Shown one piece after another: positions 8,500-18,186 of a DNA stretch of 64,000 nucleotides. A model generated the notes under the pieces. The model was not told the DNA's origin. It worked only from the letters and a program-made list of their open reading frames with translations, and searched no databases. The position numbers were made by a program, and so were the translations under genes. Numbering within the stretch: position 1 is the stretch's first letter; each line of letters begins with the position of its first letter. Source of the stretch: Spelaeicoccus albus (lineage in GTDB: Bacteria > Actinomycetota > Actinomycetes > Actinomycetales > Brevibacteriaceae); NCBI RefSeq assembly GCF_013409065.1, contig NZ_JACBZP010000001.1, positions 310,001-374,000 on the forward strand. Direction: 5' to 3'.

Positions 8500-10590
8500 T
8501 CAGCGCGGCCGGGCGTGCGTGTTGACGATGGAGTACACGGAGCGCAGCTCGGCCCGGACCCCCTCGAGCGCTGCCTCGTCGGGCAGCGGCATGTCCCTCG
8601 GCCGGCGCTCGCTGCGAGTCGATTCGACGATTTCACGCATGGCATCGATGGCCTGCCGGGCGCCGGCCTCGCTCACGCCGTCCTCTCCGTGCTCGGCGCG
8701 CAGCGCGACGGCCGTCGTCGCATCGGTGAGCCGTTCCAGCGCAACGATGGCCGGCCACCACGCCGATGCCCGGGTGCTGACGGGCGGCGGTTCGGACATG
8801 GCTTGTTGAAATGCCGTCCGCAGGTCGGACAGGCTCCGGTACGTGTGCCGGCGCACCCAGCTGCGGTCTCCGCCCTCGCGGGCCAGGGCCACTCGCATAT
8901 AAGTCAGCACTATCCGTGCCGTGACGGCGATGCGCTCACCGATCCGGGTCCGCGATCGCCACGTGCTCGGCCACGGCAGATACCCGACGAGCAGCACGAT
9001 GGCGCAGCCGATCGCCGTATCGATGAGGCGATATTCGACGAGCGTTTGCGCGTTGTGATGAATGAGGTCCAGCAGCAAAACGATGAGCGGGGTGACGAAC
9101 GTGGCAAGCATGCCGTAATTGCGGCGGATCGAGATCGGCAGCATGAAGGCGAAGAAGGCCACGGGGATGAGCATCCACGCGCCGGACGGGACTACCGCGA
9201 CAACTGCAGCACCGATGGCCACACCGATCACAGTGCCCAGAGTTCGTTGCACGGCTCTGGCGAATACGGACCCGAAATCCGGCTTCATCACGACGGCGAC
9301 GGACAGCACTACCCAAAATGAGCGTTCGAGTCCGAGCATCTGGCCGACCGCATCGGCGACCCCCAGGGAAAGGATCAGCCGAACCGTCTGCCACCACGTC
9401 TCGCGGCCGCCGACTATTGTCTCGCGGAATCCGACGAGCCGGTCGTGCGCGCTTGCCCGGGGCGGCCGCGACTTGTCGGGCGCCGGCGTCCGGCCGGACA
9501 CTATCGACTTGGCCGAGCGGATCCCCGCTTCCAACGCTTCCAAGGCCGGCGCGCTCGTGTCGATACGCGGCATTTCAATAGTGTCCGGTCTGCGCGTGGC
9601 GGCCGTGTCGTCAGCCGCGTCGCCCGCAGCCGCGTCGTCCGCACCCGAACCGTTCGCGGCCGGCCCTCCGGACGCCGTCCGGCGCACGGACGTGCCGGAC
9701 TTTCCCGGGACGGCGCGCTTGGGCAGGGCCCGTGCGCCATTGCTGCGTCCGCCGCCGGCGATAGCCAGGCCGATCTCGTCCACGGCGGCCGGGATATCGG
9801 CCGGGATGACCCGTCCGTCCCGAATGATCGTCAATGCGGCTTCAACGATCGGCGTGGCGCCGTTGAGCAGTGCCGTGAGGCGGCTGGACCGGTTCTCGGT
9901 GCCGCCGGACTGCTCGCGGTTCGTCAGCACCGCATCGTATGCGGCGTTCATGGCGGTCGTGATCGCTTGCCGCGCCGTATCGGTTCGGCGGACGCGTTCG
10001 GCGGCCTGGGCCGTGTCGATCCGGGACGCGTCGAGCAGCGCGGCGAGCCGCCGGTACACGTCGGCCACGAGCGCCTGCTGCGGCGCGCTGGTTCTGCCGA
10101 TCCCCGTCGACAAGGACAACGTCATCGTCCACAGTCCGCCGATCGCGTACAGGACCGACGGCACCCAGACGGGCAACGGGCCGAAGCTGATTCCCGACGA
10201 GACGATGGTGAAAAGGAGAAACTGCAAGGCGCCGGTGGACGCGATCGCCGACAGGCGGCTCATCAGGCTGGAAATCAGACCCGCCGCCATCACTACCGCG
10301 ACGGTGAGGAGGCCGTGGCCGTACGCGGTCCCGCCGATGAGGAAGCCGGTGGCGCCGCTGACGATGACTGTGGCAAAGCGAGCCAGCCGAGTGCGGTACG
10401 GACCGCCCTTGTCCGAAAACGACGAGGACATCGCACCGAGCGAACACAGCACGGTGGGCACGACGTTGCCGACGGCCATGCCGACCGTGACGGGGGTGGC
10501 CACCGCCACGGCCGTGCGAACGCCCCTGCCCCACGGAGCGGCGTCCTGCTTCGGCACGACCAGCTGCCTTACCCAAAGAGGTATTCGCAT
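8500..10590 (-). CDS. FUSC-family (aromatic acid exporter-like) integral membrane protein
   Basis: A 696-residue membrane protein made of two hydrophobic blocks, each with about five to six helices (roughly residues 25-165 and 420-545), separated by a cytosolic stretch whose residues 280-340 are rich in G, A, D and R and look disordered. This double arrangement is the FUSC layout also found in AaeB and YccS. Members are linked to export of aromatic acids or to envelope stress, but substrates are mostly unknown. It ends 19 bp after the alarmone synthetase stop (convergent). Nothing nearby points to a substrate. Confidence 0.78.
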   Translation of the reverse strand: MRIPLWVRQLVVPKQDAAPWGRGVRTAVAVATPVTVGMAVGNVVPTVLCSLGAMSSSFSDKGGPYRTRLARFATVIVSGATGFLIGGTAYGHGLLTVAVVMAAGLISSLMSRLSAIASTGALQFLLFTIVSSGISFGPLPVWVPSVLYAIGGLWTMTLSLSTGIGRTSAPQQALVADVYRRLAALLDASRIDTAQAAERVRRTDTARQAITTAMNAAYDAVLTNREQSGGTENRSSRLTALLNGATPIVEAALTIIRDGRVIPADIPAAVDEIGLAIAGGGRSNGARALPKRAVPGKSGTSVRRTASGGPAANGSGADDAAAGDAADDTAATRRPDTIEMPRIDTSAPALEALEAGIRSAKSIVSGRTPAPDKSRPPRASAHDRLVGFRETIVGGRETWWQTVRLILSLGVADAVGQMLGLERSFWVVLSVAVVMKPDFGSVFARAVQRTLGTVIGVAIGAAVVAVVPSGAWMLIPVAFFAFMLPISIRRNYGMLATFVTPLIVLLLDLIHHNAQTLVEYRLIDTAIGCAIVLLVGYLPWPSTWRSRTRIGERIAVTARIVLTYMRVALAREGGDRSWVRRHTYRSLSDLRTAFQQAMSEPPPVSTRASAWWPAIVALERLTDATTAVALRAEHGEDGVSEAGARQAIDAMREIVESTRSERRPRDMPLPDEAALEGVRAELRSVYSIVNTHARPR

Positions 10591-10642
10591 GCTCCCAGCT
10601 TAGGTTTCCGTAGGACGCGGCCGGCGCGACGGTGACCGCTCA

Positions 10643-10681
10643 TCGTCAGGGTTCGTCGTCAGGGTTCGTCGTCTGGGCCCG
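10643..10681. repeat. Three 13-bp tandem repeats (third degenerate)
   Basis: TCGTCAGGGTTCG occurs twice head to tail (10643-10655, 10656-10668) and a third, diverged unit TCGTCTGGGCCCG follows. It lies in the divergent region between the FUSC gene and the mycothiol dehydrogenase gene, about 110 bp before the latter's start. Function is unknown; simple slippage is the default explanation. Confidence 0.5.
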
Positions 10682-10792
10682 CCGTCCGGGCCGAAACGAT
10701 ACCGCCCGGGCGCAGCGCGAACCGCGAATTTGCCGATAGGCTGATCTCATCGGCGGCCCGCTCCACCGGGCGCTCGAAGCTTGGAGGATTAC

Positions 10793-11905
10793 GTGTCAAC
10801 AACCGTGAAGGGCGTCATTGCGCGCGCCAAAGGGCAACCCGTCGAATTGACGGACATCGTCGTTCCCGACCCGGGCCCGGGCGAGGTGATCGTCGATATC
10901 GAGTCGTGCGGCGTCTGCCATACCGATCTGCACTACCGCGAGGGCGGCATCACCGACGACTTCCCGTTCCTATTGGGCCACGAGGCCGCCGGCCGGGTCA
11001 GCGTACTGGGCGAGGGCGTGACGAACGTCGAGGTCGGCGATTTCGTGGTCCTGAACTGGCGCGCCGTGTGCGGGCAGTGCCGGGCCTGCAAACGCGGACG
11101 GCCCTGGTACTGCTTCGACACCTTCAACGCCGAGCAGAAGATGACGCTCACCGACGGCACCGAGCTCGAGCCGGCGCTGGGGATCGGCGCGTTTTGTGAA
11201 AAAACGCTCGTGCACTCCGGCCAGTGCACCAAGGTGAACCCGGACGCCGATCCGGCGGCTGTCGGCCTACTGGGCTGCGGCATCATGGCCGGTCTCGGCG
11301 CGGCAATGAACACCGGCGCGGTCGGTCGCGGCGATTCGGTCGCGGTCATCGGCTGCGGCGGCGTCGGCGATGCCGCAATCGTCGGCGCACACTTGGCCGG
11401 CGCCACCACCATCGTGGCGATCGACAGGGAGGACCGGAAGCTCGAGATGGCCGAGCAACTCGGCGCCACGCACGCAATCAACTCGTCGACGCTCAGCGAA
11501 GACGAAGTCGTCGCCGCCGTCGGGCGGCTCACCGGCGGGTTCGGCGCGGACGTCGTGATCGACGCGGTCGGTGTGCCAGCCACCTGGCGGCAAGCGTTCT
11601 ACGCACGAGATCTGGCCGGCACCGTCGTCCTGGTCGGCGTGCCGAACCCGGAAATGGAGTTGACCATTCCGCTGCTGGACGTCTTTGGCCGCGGCGGCTC
11701 GTTGAAATCGTCCTGGTACGGCGATTGCCTTCCCGAACGGGACTTCCCCATGCTCACCGAGCTGTACCTGCAAGGACGCCTGCCATTGGACAAATTCGTC
11801 AGCGAGCGCATCGACATCACCGGCATTGACGCCGCATTCGATCGGATGGGATCCGGGGACGTGCTGCGCTCGGTCGTTGAAATGAAGAGCGGAGGCACGG
11901 CATGA
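10793..11905 (+). CDS. mscR: S-(hydroxymethyl)mycothiol dehydrogenase (mycothiol-dependent formaldehyde dehydrogenase)
   Basis: Zinc-dependent medium-chain dehydrogenase of 370 residues that oxidises the formaldehyde-mycothiol adduct to S-formylmycothiol with NAD+; related MscR proteins also reduce S-nitrosomycothiol. Seen: catalytic zinc site [14 protein letters not shown] and GHEAAG, structural zinc cysteines [15 protein letters not shown], and the NAD-binding glycines [12 protein letters not shown]. An upstream TTG at 10781 would put the ribosome site GGAGG (10783-10787) inside the gene, so GTG at 10793 is chosen. It overlaps the next gene by ATGA. The pairing with an MBL-fold hydrolase matches the mycobacterial arrangement and implies a two-gene formaldehyde/NO detoxification operon. 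Confidence 0.93.
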   Translation: MSTTVKGVIARAKGQPVELTDIVVPDPGPGEVIVDIESCGVCHTDLHYREGGITDDFPFLLGHEAAGRVSVLGEGVTNVEVGDFVVLNWRAVCGQCRACKRGRPWYCFDTFNAEQKMTLTDGTELEPALGIGAFCEKTLVHSGQCTKVNPDADPAAVGLLGCGIMAGLGAAMNTGAVGRGDSVAVIGCGGVGDAAIVGAHLAGATTIVAIDREDRKLEMAEQLGATHAINSSTLSEDEVVAAVGRLTGGFGADVVIDAVGVPATWRQAFYARDLAGTVVLVGVPNPEMELTIPLLDVFGRGGSLKSSWYGDCLPERDFPMLTELYLQGRLPLDKFVSERIDITGIDAAFDRMGSGDVLRSVVEMKSGGTA

Positions 11906-12534
11906 CGGCGCGGATCGACCACCTGGTCACCAGCGGCACGTTCACATTGGACGGCGGCAGTTGGGACGTCGACAACAACGTGTGGATTCTTGGCAATGAC
12001 GACGAATGCGTAGTCATCGATGCGGCCCACGACGGCGATGCCATCTTGTCCGCGGTCGGCGATCGGACGCTGAAGGCGGTGTTTTTGTCGCACGGCCACG
12101 ACGATCACATCGATGCGGTCGGCGATCTGGTCGAGGGGCAGCCGGAACTGCGGATCTATCTGCACCCGGACGACAGGATGCTGTGGGACCGGATCTACCC
12201 GGACGACGCCCCCGACCTCGAGTTGGCCGACGGGCAGGTGCTGCAGGCGGCGGGCACCGACGTACACGTGCTGCACACTCCCGGCCATTCGCCGGGCGCC
12301 TGCTGCTTTTACGTACCCGAACTCGGCACGCTGTTTTCCGGCGACACATTGTTCTCCGGCGGCCCGGGAGCCACTGACAAGTCGTTCAGCGATTTCGACA
12401 CGATCATCGAGTCGATCCGCGGCAAACTGGCGGGTCTTCCGCCCGGCACCGTGGTACGCACCGGCCACGGCGACGCCACGACTATCGGCGACGAGGTCGG
12501 ACACCTCGACGAATGGGTCGCCCGCGGCTACTGA
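11902..12534 (+). CDS. MBL-fold metallo-hydrolase, partner of the mycothiol dehydrogenase
   Basis: A 210-residue glyoxalase II-like hydrolase with the HxHxDH metal site ([10 protein letters not shown], near residues 57-66), [11 protein letters not shown], the bridging aspartate in FSGDTLF and a late histidine in RTGHGDAT. Such hydrolases regularly follow mscR in actinobacteria and are presumed to release the acyl group from S-formylmycothiol or a related thioester, returning mycothiol; this role is inferred. ATGA overlap with the dehydrogenase gene shows coupled translation. Confidence 0.88.
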   Translation: MTARIDHLVTSGTFTLDGGSWDVDNNVWILGNDDECVVIDAAHDGDAILSAVGDRTLKAVFLSHGHDDHIDAVGDLVEGQPELRIYLHPDDRMLWDRIYPDDAPDLELADGQVLQAAGTDVHVLHTPGHSPGACCFYVPELGTLFSGDTLFSGGPGATDKSFSDFDTIIESIRGKLAGLPPGTVVRTGHGDATTIGDEVGHLDEWVARGY

Positions 12535-12576
12535 CGACGGAAAATCCGACCGAACTTTCCGGGGTGCGCCGCTCGC

Positions 12577-12634
12577 GGGGTGGTTTGTCGCCTGTGGAGC
12601 TGTAACTACAACCCCACGGGCGACAAACCACCCC
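12577..12634. terminator. Long-stem hairpin between convergent mycothiol operon and SorC regulator
   Basis: GGGGTGGTTTGTCGCC (12577-12592) is exactly complementary to 12619-12634, and the next five bases (TGTGG with CCACG) continue the stem with one G-T pair, giving 21 paired bases around a 16-base loop. It sits between the 3' ends of two convergent genes and is likely a bidirectional terminator. Confidence 0.7.
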
Positions 12635-12645
12635 TCCGACGGCCA

Positions 12646-13602
12646 TCATTGCCGGGCCATCAGGTCGGCGGCGGTCGGCTCGTCGATGACGAGGTCCGTG
12701 ATGAGATGCGAGCGCAGGGCCGCGCGCAGGGCCGGCACCTTGTTGCGCCCCGTGACGACGCAGAGTCGGCGGTGCACGCGGCGCAGGTCTTCCGGGGGCA
12801 TGCCGGACGCCCGATCGTTCAGTGAGATTCCGGAATGGCTGCCGTCGGACCGGATGAACACCGTGGACAGGTCTCCCACAACCCGTTCACGGCGCAGCGC
12901 GGCAAAGTCGCTCCGGTCGAGATAGCCGGCCGAGTAAACGTGACTGGGGACGCCGCCGGCAACCGCTCCCAGGCTGAACAGACACACATCGGCCTGCCGC
13001 TGCAGGCCGAGAATGCGCTGAATGGAGCGTTCCTTCCACATGGCCGACCGGGTCGCGGCATAGTCGAAGAACGCCGGAACCGGGAATTGCTGCACGGTTG
13101 CGTCAAACGCCCTGCCGAACCGCTCGATGATATCGGCGGCATACTGCAGCCCCGTCGTCGCCGGATTGGCCGCGCCGTTGAGTTGCACGATCCGGGCACC
13201 GGAGGTGGCCTTGTGCTCCAAATGGCGGCCGACCGCTGCGATGGTCGTTCCCCAGGCCACGCCCAACAGCATGTTCGCGCCGTACACCGTGTCCAGCACG
13301 CGCGCGCCTTCGGAGGCGACGAGTTCGAGCCGTTCCAGTTCGGTGGACGCCGCCGGCACCGGAACCACGCTCCCGGTCACCCCGTATTCGCGGTGCAGCG
13401 ATTTTGCCAGCCTGTCGGCGTCCCCTGTCGGCAAGTTGAGCGTGATCTCCACCAGATTCTTTTGCCGTGCGTATTTCAGCAGCCTCGACACCGTCGACCG
13501 TGAGCCGCCGAACTCCCGGGCGATGGCGTCCATTTTCTCGCCCCGCACGTAGTAGAGATTCGCGGCCCGCAAGGCGAGCCGATTCTTTTCCGCGTCCTGC
13601 AC
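12646..13602 (-). CDS. SorC/DeoR-type sugar-binding transcriptional regulator of the glycerol genes
   Basis: A 318-residue SorC-family regulator: an N-terminal helix-turn-helix (about residues 15-50, DAIAREFGGSRSTVSRLLKYAR) and a C-terminal effector-binding domain of NagB/RpiA-like fold, with GVAWGTTIAAVG and LGAVAGG matching the phosphosugar-binding loop. Family members respond to phosphorylated sugars or polyols. The open frame extends to 14082 across glpD1, but homology begins at GTG 13602. It is divergent from glpD1 and separated from it by dyad motifs; control of the glp genes is inferred from position. Effector candidates are glycerol-3-phosphate or dihydroxyacetone phosphate. Confidence 0.87.
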   Translation of the reverse strand: MQDAEKNRLALRAANLYYVRGEKMDAIAREFGGSRSTVSRLLKYARQKNLVEITLNLPTGDADRLAKSLHREYGVTGSVVPVPAASTELERLELVASEGARVLDTVYGANMLLGVAWGTTIAAVGRHLEHKATSGARIVQLNGAANPATTGLQYAADIIERFGRAFDATVQQFPVPAFFDYAATRSAMWKERSIQRILGLQRQADVCLFSLGAVAGGVPSHVYSAGYLDRSDFAALRRERVVGDLSTVFIRSDGSHSGISLNDRASGMPPEDLRRVHRRLCVVTGRNKVPALRAALRSHLITDLVIDEPTAADLMARQ

Positions 13603-13671
13603 GTTAGTGCCGTCCGTTCTCCGATCGATGCGGCCACACACGTTGTGTCCGCGCGCAGTGCCACTTAAAAA

Positions 13672-13707
13672 TGCACGTTCGTGCAGTCTATTTGAATTCC
13701 ACTGCAC
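13672..13707. promoter_or_regulatory. Overlapping dyads, candidate SorC operators in the regulator/glpD1 divergent promoter
   Basis: TGCACG-TT-CGTGCA (13672-13685) is a perfect inverted repeat. GTGCAGT (13681-13687) and ACTGCAC (13701-13707) form a second one with a 13-bp AT-rich spacer that shares bases with the first. A third small palindrome, ACACA-CGT-TGTGT, lies at 13636-13648. All are in the 157-bp gap between the divergent SorC gene and glpD1, where an autoregulator and its target promoter would overlap. Confidence 0.5.
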
Positions 13708-13759
13708 AATCGACTGGTCTATTGAGTGATCCACGACGCACGACAGGAGCAACGAAGCC

Positions 13760-15529
13760 ATGCAGACCACAGCGCTGTCCCCAATGCAGCGGCAGAAGTC
13801 CATTGACGCGCTGAAGGACCGGACGCTCGACGTCCTGGTCATCGGGGGCGGTGTCACGGGGGCCGGCGCGGCGCTGGACGCCGTGACCCGCGGACTCGAC
13901 GTCGGACTGATCGAAGCACGCGATTGGGCGTCGGGCACGTCGTCCCGCTCAAGCAAATTGATCCACGGCGGTTTGCGGTACCTGCAAATGCTCGACTTCA
14001 AGCTGGTGCGCGAAGCACTCACGGAGCGCGGCCGCCTGCTCACCACCATCGCGCCGTACCTTGTCGAAGCGTTGCCGTTCATCTACCCGCTGACGCATAA
14101 GGTGTGGGAGCGCGCATACGTCGGCGCCGGACTCATGCTCTACGACGCGTTGAGCTTTGCGCCCGGTATCAAACGCGGCGTCCCGCTGCACCGGCATTTG
14201 AGCGCGCGCGGCGTCAAGCGGCTCTTCCCCGACCTCGCCGATTCGGCTGCGGTCGGCGGCATCCGCTACTACGACGCGCGGGTGGACGACGCCCGGCTCG
14301 TTGCCACGCTGGTCCGCACGGCCGTCGGCCACGGAGCTCTTGCGGCAAGTCGCACGCAAGCGATCGGGTACCTCTCCGAACACGGCACGGTGGTGGGAGT
14401 TCGCGCCCGCGACCTCGAATCCGGCGCCGAGTTCGACATCCGCGCTCGGCACGTCATCGGCGCTACCGGGGTATGGACCGACGAGACCGAATCGCTCGAT
14501 GGCCTGCCGTCGCACGCCGATGCGGCCGCGGCGACGTCCCCGAGCGGCCGCGGCCTGAAGGTACGGGCTTCCAAGGGCATGCACATAGTGGTGCCCGGCG
14601 ACCGGATCACCGGCACGGCCGGCATCATTTCGCAGACGGAAAAGAGCGTCCTGTTCATCATCCCGTGGGACGGCTACTGGGTGATCGGCACGACCGACAC
14701 CGATTGGACCCAGTCCAAAGCGCATCCGGTCGCCAACGCCACCGATGTCGACTACCTGCTCGAACACGCCAATTCGGTGCTGGCCACGACTCTCACCACC
14801 GCCGACGTGATGGGCACGTACGCCGGCCTGCGACCGCTTCTGCAGCCCGTGGCCGACGAGGCCAAGAGTACGGCCAAGGTCTCCCGCGAGCACACGGCCG
14901 CCACCCCCGCCCCGGGCCTGACCGTCATTGCCGGCGGAAAGTTCACCACCTACCGCGTGATGGCCGAGGACGTCGTCGATCAGGCTCTCGGATCCCAGGC
15001 GCGGGCAAATCCGTCCATCACGGCCGGCTTGCCGCTGGCCGGGACCGAAGGATTCGCCGTCCGGCGTCGGCAGCGCGCCGCTCTGGCCCGCCGCTACGGC
15101 TGGCGGCTCGAGCAGGTCGATCACCTGCTCGGCAGGTACGGAAGCTTGATCGACGAAGTGCTCGAGTTGATCGATGCCGACCCGTCGCTCGGCGAGCCGC
15201 TGCCGGGTGCCGACCGGTACCTGAAGGCCGAGATCGTGTACGCCGCGGCAAACGAAGGCGCACTGCACCTCGAGGACGTGCTCACGCGGCGCACCCGGAT
15301 GTCGTATGACCAGCGCGAGCGCGGCATCGCCGTCGCTCCGGCCGTTGCCGATCTGATGGCCCCGATCCTGGGGTGGGACGCCGCCGCCAAAGCCGCCGAA
15401 GTGCAAAGCTACCGCGATCGCACCGAAGCCGAACTTGCCGCGCAGCTCGAGCCGGATGACGCGCATGCCGCGGCCATCCGCGAATCAGCCTCCGAGATCC
15501 GGCCGACCGCTGCCGGCGCCGTCCGCTAA
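13760..15529 (+). CDS. glpD1: Aerobic glycerol-3-phosphate dehydrogenase GlpD, copy 1
   Basis: FAD-dependent, membrane-associated dehydrogenase (589 residues) that oxidises glycerol-3-phosphate to dihydroxyacetone phosphate and passes electrons to quinone. Seen: FAD motif VIGGGVTGAGAALDA near residue 28, the GlpD signature SSKLIHGGLRYLQ, IPWDGYWVIGTTDTDW in the substrate domain, GGKFTTYRVMAEDVVD, and a C-terminal helical DAO domain. A ribosome site (AGGAG) precedes ATG 13760. First gene of glpD1-glpF-glpK-glpD2, divergent from the SorC regulator. A second, very similar copy lies at 18187. Confidence 0.95.
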   Translation: MQTTALSPMQRQKSIDALKDRTLDVLVIGGGVTGAGAALDAVTRGLDVGLIEARDWASGTSSRSSKLIHGGLRYLQMLDFKLVREALTERGRLLTTIAPYLVEALPFIYPLTHKVWERAYVGAGLMLYDALSFAPGIKRGVPLHRHLSARGVKRLFPDLADSAAVGGIRYYDARVDDARLVATLVRTAVGHGALAASRTQAIGYLSEHGTVVGVRARDLESGAEFDIRARHVIGATGVWTDETESLDGLPSHADAAAATSPSGRGLKVRASKGMHIVVPGDRITGTAGIISQTEKSVLFIIPWDGYWVIGTTDTDWTQSKAHPVANATDVDYLLEHANSVLATTLTTADVMGTYAGLRPLLQPVADEAKSTAKVSREHTAATPAPGLTVIAGGKFTTYRVMAEDVVDQALGSQARANPSITAGLPLAGTEGFAVRRRQRAALARRYGWRLEQVDHLLGRYGSLIDEVLELIDADPSLGEPLPGADRYLKAEIVYAAANEGALHLEDVLTRRTRMSYDQRERGIAVAPAVADLMAPILGWDAAAKAAEVQSYRDRTEAELAAQLEPDDAHAAAIRESASEIRPTAAGAVR

Positions 15530-15660
15530 CCCCGACACGGCCCGCAAGTCACGGCCTGCAAGTCACGGCCGTTTCCCAGCCCGGTGTGCCGGCCCATCCC
15601 TACGGGCTTCCGGCACGCCGTCCGCAAGAGAAATATCCATCAACGAAGAGAGATAGACAC

Positions 15661-16452
15661 GTGCATCCGTTTTCATTACTGCAGGTGGCGAACGACGCGT
15701 CGCCGACCCTCATGCAGGTTTTCACGTCCGAAGTGATCGGCACCGGAATGCTGACGCTTCTCGGCGTCGGCGTCGTCGCCAACGTTCTGTTGAAAGGCAC
15801 CAAGGGCAACGGCCCGGACTGGCTGATGATCAGCTTCGGGTGGGGGCTGGCCGTCTTCGTTGGTGTCTTGGCGGCCTCGAAGTCCGGTGCACATTTGAAC
15901 CCGGCGGTGACTATCGGTTTGCTCACGTCCGGCGCCAAAGAATACGCGCCGGGCGTGGACGTGACCACGGCTTCGACTTTGACCTATTTTGCCGGCGAAA
16001 TGGTCGGCGCGTTCCTCGGCGCCGTCGCAGTATGGCTGGCGTACAAGCAGCACTACGACACCGACACCGAAGCGGCGGTGAAGCTCGGAACGTTCTCCAC
16101 CGGCCCGGAGATCCGGTCCTACGGATGGAACCTCGTCACCGAAGTCATCGGCACGTTCGTGCTGGTCTTCGGGATCCTTTCCGTGAACTTCATCAGCAAC
16201 AACGACGGCGCCTGGCCATCGGCGCTCGGGCCGCTTCCGGTCGCGCTCATCGTCGTCGTGATCGGTACCAGTCTCGGCGGGCCGACCGGGTACGCCATCA
16301 ACCCGGCCCGCGATCTGGGCCCACGCATTGCGCACGCCGTCCTGCCGATCAAGGGCAAGGGGACGTCCGACTGGTCCTACGCTTGGGTGCCGGTCGTCGG
16401 GCCGCTGCTCGGTGGAGTGATTGCCGGCACGACCGCGATGGCATTGTACTGA
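15661..16452 (+). CDS. glpF: Glycerol uptake facilitator (aquaglyceroporin)
   Basis: MIP-family channel of 263 residues from GTG 15661, with six helices and two half-helices bearing the NPA boxes HLNPAVT and INPARDLGPR. The aspartate after the second NPA-R, typical of glycerol facilitators, is present. It lets glycerol diffuse in, where GlpK traps it. The open frame reaches back to 15586 but that segment is low in hydrophobicity and has no homology; an ATG at 15712 is a second possible start. Just upstream (15543-15568) a 13-bp sequence GCAAGTCACGGCC is repeated in tandem. Confidence 0.93.
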   Translation: MHPFSLLQVANDASPTLMQVFTSEVIGTGMLTLLGVGVVANVLLKGTKGNGPDWLMISFGWGLAVFVGVLAASKSGAHLNPAVTIGLLTSGAKEYAPGVDVTTASTLTYFAGEMVGAFLGAVAVWLAYKQHYDTDTEAAVKLGTFSTGPEIRSYGWNLVTEVIGTFVLVFGILSVNFISNNDGAWPSALGPLPVALIVVVIGTSLGGPTGYAINPARDLGPRIAHAVLPIKGKGTSDWSYAWVPVVGPLLGGVIAGTTAMALY

Positions 16453-16543
16453 CCCTCCCATTCCCGCCCGTCCCTCCAGAGCTCTGTACTAATCGCATCT
16501 TCTGCGGCAGAGTTAAAACACGCATAGTGAAAGGTCAAACGCA

Positions 16544-18058
16544 ATGACGCAATATGTGGTAGCAATCGATCAGGGCACGACAAGCACGCGTGCCATCGTC
16601 TTCGATCATGCAGGCACCATCGTCTCCAGCGGCCAGATCGAGCACGAGCAGATCTTCCCGCACGCCGGCTGGGTTGAACACGACCCCATGGAGATCTGGC
16701 ACAACACTCGCCAAGTCATCGGCGAAGCCCTGTCCAAAGCGGACATCACCCGCCACAGCGTGGATGCCATCGGCATCACGAACCAGCGCGAAACGACGGT
16801 GGTCTGGGACAAGAACACCGGACAACCCGTGTACAACGCGATCGTGTGGCAGGATACCCGCACGCAGCCGATCGTCGATCGGCTGGCCAAGGTCGGCGGC
16901 CCGGAACGGTTCAAGCCCACTGTCGGCCTGCCGCTCGCCACGTATTTCGCGGGCACCAAGATCGTCTGGATCTTGGAAAACGTGGACGGGGCCCGGGAAA
17001 AAGCGGACGCCGGCGACCTGCTGTTCGGCACGACCGACTCGTGGGTCCTGTGGAACCTCACGGGCGGTGTCAACGGCGGCGTGCACGCCACCGACGTGAC
17101 GAACGCGTCGCGCACCATGTTCATGGATCTGAAGACCCTGCAATGGGACGACGAGATCCTGAAGACGTTCGGCGTGCCCAAATCGATGCTTCCGGAGATC
17201 AAGAGCTCGTCCGAAGTGTACGGCAACGCCGAGTCGTCGTCGCTGCTGCGCGAGGTGCCGATCGCCGGCATCCTCGGCGATCAACAGGCCGCCACGTTCG
17301 GACAGGCGGCGTTCGATCCGGGTGAGGCAAAGAACACGTACGGTACCGGTAACTTCGTCATCTTCAACACGGGCGAAGAGATCGTGCACTCCGAGAACGG
17401 CCTGCTCACCACGCTCGGGTACAAGCTCGGCGACGACAAGCCGCATTACGCATTGGAGGGTTCGATCGCCGTCACCGGCTCGCTCGTTCAGTGGCTGCGC
17501 GACAACCTCGGCCTCATCAAGTCGGCTCCGGAAGTCGAGGAGCTCGCCAAAACCGTCGACGACAACGGCGGCGCCTACTTTGTGCCGGCGTTCTCCGGCC
17601 TGTTCGCCCCGTACTGGCGCTCGGATGCGCGCGGCGCGCTGGTCGGAATGACCCGGTTCGTCAACAAGGGCCACATGGCCCGGGCCGCGCTCGAAGCCAC
17701 CGCGTTCCAGACGCGTGAGGTGCTGGACGCCGTGAACGCCGACTCGGGTGTGCCGCTGTCCGAACTCAAGGTCGACGGCGGCATGACCGGCAACGACCTG
17801 CTCATGCAGTTCCAGGCCGATGTGCTCGACGTCCCGGTCGTCCGGCCGGTCGTGTCCGAGACCACTGCTCTCGGCGCGGCGTACGCGGCAGGCTTGGCCG
17901 TCGGCTACTGGTCGGATCTGGACGAGCTCCGATCCAACTGGCAAGAAGACAGCCGCTGGACGCCGAACATCGACCCCGATGAACGCGATCGTCAGATCCG
18001 CAACTGGAAGAAGGCAGTGACGAAGACCTTTGGCTGGGTCGACGAGGACGTCCAGTAA
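16544..18058 (+). CDS. glpK: Glycerol kinase
   Basis: FGGY-family kinase, 504 residues, phosphorylates glycerol to sn-glycerol-3-phosphate with ATP. Motifs: the ATP phosphate loop [13 protein letters not shown] (residues 8-20), [20 protein letters not shown], the FGGY signature region [18 protein letters not shown] and [18 protein letters not shown]. The length is usual for GlpK. It lies between glpF and glpD2, with a ribosome site (AAAGG) ahead of ATG 16544. A 13-bp stem-loop follows it. Confidence 0.97.
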   Translation: MTQYVVAIDQGTTSTRAIVFDHAGTIVSSGQIEHEQIFPHAGWVEHDPMEIWHNTRQVIGEALSKADITRHSVDAIGITNQRETTVVWDKNTGQPVYNAIVWQDTRTQPIVDRLAKVGGPERFKPTVGLPLATYFAGTKIVWILENVDGAREKADAGDLLFGTTDSWVLWNLTGGVNGGVHATDVTNASRTMFMDLKTLQWDDEILKTFGVPKSMLPEIKSSSEVYGNAESSSLLREVPIAGILGDQQAATFGQAAFDPGEAKNTYGTGNFVIFNTGEEIVHSENGLLTTLGYKLGDDKPHYALEGSIAVTGSLVQWLRDNLGLIKSAPEVEELAKTVDDNGGAYFVPAFSGLFAPYWRSDARGALVGMTRFVNKGHMARAALEATAFQTREVLDAVNADSGVPLSELKVDGGMTGNDLLMQFQADVLDVPVVRPVVSETTALGAAYAAGLAVGYWSDLDELRSNWQEDSRWTPNIDPDERDRQIRNWKKAVTKTFGWVDEDVQ

Positions 18059-18091
18059 ACGGCGCCTGCAGTCCACTCGAGGTCAACCTAC

Positions 18092-18133
18092 GCGAGGGCG
18101 GCGTTCCAGGCACCCGCCGGACGCCGCCCTCGC
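18092..18133 (+). terminator. Stem-loop between glpK and glpD2
   Basis: GCGAGGGCGGCGT (18092-18104) pairs perfectly with 18121-18133 around a 16-base loop, 34 bases after the glpK stop and about 50 bases before glpD2. There is no U-tract, so it may be a terminator, an attenuator or an mRNA-stabilising structure that sets a lower level of glpD2. Confidence 0.6.
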
Positions 18134-18186
18134 CGGTCGGCAACGCCGAAATCGGCAGGCACCATCTACGTTCGTGAGGAGTATCC

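Noticed and set aside
13603-14082. Extension of the SorC regulator frame into glpD1.
   Set aside because: The segment lacks homology and lies antisense to glpD1; the helix-turn-helix begins shortly after GTG 13602.
15543-15568. Tandem GCAAGTCACGGCC repeat upstream of glpF as a regulator-binding site.
   Set aside because: Only two copies just past the glpD1 stop and no symmetry; simple duplication is enough to explain it.
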